Below the pieces are notes generated by a model. The model was not told the DNA's origin, made no database searches, and saw only the letters and a list, made by a program, of their open reading frames with translations. 8,045 bases of DNA from Chitinophagaceae bacterium (GTDB taxonomy: Bacteria > Bacteroidota > Bacteroidia > Chitinophagales > Chitinophagaceae), in NCBI GenBank assembly GCA_019454915.1, contig JACFNM010000189.1:1-8045 (forward strand), written 5' to 3'. The translations under genes were made by a program, and so were the position numbers. This document shows positions 6,996-8,045 of this stretch, piece after piece (positions within the stretch are counted from its first letter, which is position 1; each line of letters starts with the position of its first letter).

Positions 6996-7012
6996 AAGCG
7001 GTCCGCTTTTTT
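6996..7012 (+). terminator. Rho-independent-type terminator, orphan on plus strand
   Basis: AAGCG (6996-7000) pairs with CGCTT (7004-7008) around the loop GTC, and the stem runs into six T residues (7007-7012). G-T pairs at the base could lengthen the stem slightly. This is the form of an intrinsic terminator read on the plus strand. There is no plus-strand gene upstream (the peroxidase is on the other strand), so it would end either antisense transcription over the peroxidase start or an unannotated small RNA. The stem is short, so strength is doubtful. Confidence 0.45.
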
Positions 7013-7037
7013 GTTCTGACAAATAATCGTATTTTTA
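7011..7037 (+). promoter_or_regulatory. Candidate promoter of first Uma2 gene
   Basis: TATTTTTA at 7030-7037 matches 7 of 8 positions of the -7 element TAnnTTTG. It sits 4 nt before the ATG, the same spacing as in the second copy. TTG at 7011-7013 lies 16 nt upstream, a little close for a -33 element, and overlaps the T-tract of the hairpin before it. Support comes mainly from the matching layout at the paralogous gene. Confidence 0.35.
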
Positions 7038-7041
7038 ATAT

Positions 7042-7635
7042 ATGGACATCAGAGAGCCGGCCGTTGCATACGGTAAAAGATTGTTTACCATTGACGAATA
7101 CCTCGCAATAGAGGAAGCAGCCCTCGAAAAGCATGAATACTATAAGGGCGAAATCTTCGCCATGTCCGGACCTAAAATTCCGCATCTTACTATCGCTGCA
7201 AACTTGTTTACCGAACTGGGAATCAGGTTGAAAGGAAAGAACTGCCGGCCATATAACAGTGATATGCGTGTACATATAAAGGCCAATACCCTTTTTACCT
7301 ACCCCGATATTTCAATTATTTGCGGCGAACCCGAAACATTGAATAACGACAACTGGAACGTGTTAAATCCGGCTGTTATCTTTGAGATACTATCACCATC
7401 TACCAAAAACTACGACCGGGGAGAAAAATTCAAACTATATAGGGATATTCCAACATTGAAGGAATATATACTGGTTGATTCCGAAAGTGTGCATATTGAA
7501 GTGTTTCGGCTGAATGAATCTAATCGCTGGGAATTGGAGGAATACAGAACACAGGAAGAAGCACTTTATGTAAGAACCATTAATGAGACTATTCCCCTGG
7601 CGGAAATTTATACCGGGGTGAAATGGGAAGTATAA
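7042..7635 (+). CDS. Uma2 family PD-(D/E)XK nuclease-fold protein
   Basis: The 197-aa protein is a full-length member of the Uma2 family (PF05685), whose structures show a restriction-endonuclease-like fold. [13 protein letters not shown] is the usual opening, followed by [11 protein letters not shown] with Glu37, SDMRVHI (73-79), [10 protein letters not shown] with Asp89, [10 protein letters not shown] with Glu115, and [12 protein letters not shown] with Lys129. Asp89, Glu115 and Lys129 fit the metal-binding PD-(D/E)XK triad, so the site appears intact. [16 protein letters not shown] and the C-terminal [10 protein letters not shown] complete the domain. No signal peptide is seen, so it is cytoplasmic. 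The family's biological role is not well established; nuclease activity is inferred from the fold. Many genomes carry multiple copies, and here a close paralogue follows 66 bp downstream. The ATG is chosen because it starts the conserved N terminus shared with the paralogue. Confidence 0.92.
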   Translation: MDIREPAVAYGKRLFTIDEYLAIEEAALEKHEYYKGEIFAMSGPKIPHLTIAANLFTELGIRLKGKNCRPYNSDMRVHIKANTLFTYPDISIICGEPETLNNDNWNVLNPAVIFEILSPSTKNYDRGEKFKLYRDIPTLKEYILVDSESVHIEVFRLNESNRWELEEYRTQEEALYVRTINETIPLAEIYTGVKWEV

Positions 7636-7642
7636 AAAACAC

Positions 7643-7660
7643 AAGGGTTGTCCTACCCTT
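7643..7660 (+). terminator. Hairpin between the two Uma2 genes
   Basis: AAGGGT (7643-7648) pairs perfectly with ACCCTT (7655-7660) around a 6-nt loop, 8 nt after the first Uma2 stop. On the plus strand no T-run follows (AAAAGG instead), so it is not a classic intrinsic terminator in that direction. On the minus strand the stem is followed by a T-rich stretch, so it could stop antisense transcription. It may otherwise protect the 3' end of the first transcript. Confidence 0.45.
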
Positions 7661-7666
7661 AAAAGG

Positions 7667-7697
7667 TTCGACGCCCTGATCTATAATCTTATTTTTG
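7667..7697 (+). promoter_or_regulatory. Bacteroidota-type promoter of second Uma2 gene
   Basis: TATTTTTG at 7690-7697 is an exact match to the Bacteroidota -7 consensus TAnnTTTG. TTC at 7667-7669, 20 nt upstream, is a one-mismatch -33 TTG at acceptable spacing. The element ends only 4 nt before the ATG at 7702, which places transcription start at or next to the start codon. This supports separate transcription of the second copy and, together with the codons, a Bacteroidota origin. Confidence 0.5.
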
Positions 7698-7701
7698 TTA
7701 T

Positions 7702-8045
7702 ATGGAAACACGAGAACCCGCCGTTGCTTACGGTAAGAAATTGTTTACCATTGAGGAATACCTTGAAATGGAGGAGAAGGCTATTGAAAAACACGAGTTT
7801 TACAAAGGCGAAATCTTCGCTATGTCCGGCGCTAAGTTGCCTCATAATATTATTTCGAGGAACCTGTTTGTTGGGGTAGCGAATAAATTAAAAGGCAAAT
7901 CATGCCAGCCGTTCGGTAGCGATATGCGCATACACGTAGAAGCTAATACTCTTTTTACTTACCCCGATATTTCCATTATTTGTGGTGAACCGGAAACACT
8001 GAATAATGACAACTGGAACCTTTTAAATCCGGCAGTGATTATTGA
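7702..8045 (+). CDS. Uma2 family protein, second tandem copy (runs off right edge)
   Basis: 114 complete codons are visible, about 60% of the expected length; the rest lies beyond the window. The protein aligns without gaps to the first Uma2 protein with 84 of 114 residues identical by manual count. It has [10 protein letters not shown] with Glu37, SDMRIHV and [10 protein letters not shown] with Asp89; the window ends just at the second acidic residue of the site. Most differences are in residues 44-80. Residues 81-106 are identical in both, although the DNA differs at many third codon positions. The ATG is fixed by the shared N terminus. No signal peptide. Nuclease-fold function is inferred as for the first copy, and the two could form a heterodimer or have different targets. 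Confidence 0.9.
   Translation, partial: METREPAVAYGKKLFTIEEYLEMEEKAIEKHEFYKGEIFAMSGAKLPHNIISRNLFVGVANKLKGKSCQPFGSDMRIHVEANTLFTYPDISIICGEPETLNNDNWNLLNPAVII

Larger units (their letters stand above)
6818..7041. promoter_or_regulatory. Divergent region between peroxidase and first Uma2 gene
   Basis: This 224-bp non-coding stretch contains the start regions of both divergent genes. On the minus strand TAGCTTTA (6870-6863) is a 7-of-8 match to the Bacteroidota -7 element and could serve the peroxidase, giving a leader of about 40 nt; no clear -33 TTG accompanies it. On the plus strand there is a small hairpin (AAAGC/GCTTT, 6950-6963), a terminator-like hairpin with T-tract (6996-7012), and an AT-rich segment before the Uma2 start. 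No gene is recognised on either strand. Confidence 0.4.
7020..8045 (+). repeat. Tandem duplication of Uma2 gene with upstream segment
   Basis: The two Uma2 genes arose by tandem duplication with a unit of about 660 bp. The similarity includes the start regions: TAATCGTATTTTTAATAT before the first ATG and TAATCTTATTTTTGTTAT before the second, with the -7-like element at the same distance. Many synonymous differences show the duplication is not recent. The second unit is cut by the window edge. Confidence 0.75.

Noticed and set aside
6925..7275. Minus-strand open frame of 116 codons overlapping the first Uma2 gene
   Set aside because: Most of it is opposite the well-supported Uma2 gene, and the part in the intergenic region has no recognisable domain.
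7282..8045. Recent gene conversion between the two Uma2 genes
   Set aside because: The identical protein core is encoded with many silent differences, which recent conversion would have removed.
1..8045. Insertion sequence, CRISPR array, tRNA or rRNA genes
   Set aside because: No transposase motifs, regularly spaced repeats, or tRNA/rRNA-like segments were seen on either strand.

Overview
The window looks like a chromosomal segment from a Bacteroidota bacterium (phylum-level confidence about 0.75; perhaps Chitinophagales or a relative, which is a guess). The evidence is moderate G+C, lipoprotein-type exported redox enzymes, poor Shine-Dalgarno sequences before most genes, and one exact Bacteroidota-type -7 promoter element (TAnnTTTG) at 7690-7697. 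I see no rRNA, tRNA, CRISPR array or recognisable transposase.

The left half (1-4712) is an exported catabolic and redox block. A minus-strand gene, cut by the left edge, encodes the N-terminal 316 residues of a planctomycete-type cytochrome protein (PSCyt1 haem domain followed by DUF1549; a C-terminal DUF1553 is expected outside the window). Divergent from it across a 93-bp spacer is a formylglycine-type sulfatase (1042-2478). Then comes a lipoprotein PQQ-dependent dehydrogenase with a c-type haem domain inserted in its propeller (about 2529-4712). The last two genes lie on the same strand and could be co-transcribed. The likely theme, inferred, is desulfation and oxidation of a sugar or polyol, with electrons passed to c-type haems.

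The middle (4797-5608) is accessory. It holds an antitoxin-toxin pair on the minus strand (a small DUF2281-like antitoxin, then a MazF/PemK-type toxin, overlapping by 8 bp). A 268-bp non-coding stretch follows, with inverted repeats and a possible eroded PIN-like gene remnant. Next is a minus-strand di-haem cytochrome c peroxidase (5609-6817), which starts with GTG.

The right end holds two tandem paralogous genes for Uma2-family PD-(D/E)XK nuclease-fold proteins (7042-7635, and 7702 running off the right edge), each with a similar AT-rich upstream segment. The promoter element of the second copy ends 4 nt before its ATG, which suggests a leaderless transcript. An orphan plus-strand terminator sits just upstream of the first copy.

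I found no clearly new multi-gene system. The best leads are the sulfatase with an altered active-site signature, the sulfatase / PQQ-haem / PSCyt1 grouping, the Uma2 pair with an invariant core, and the repeat-rich scar between the toxin-antitoxin pair and the peroxidase gene.
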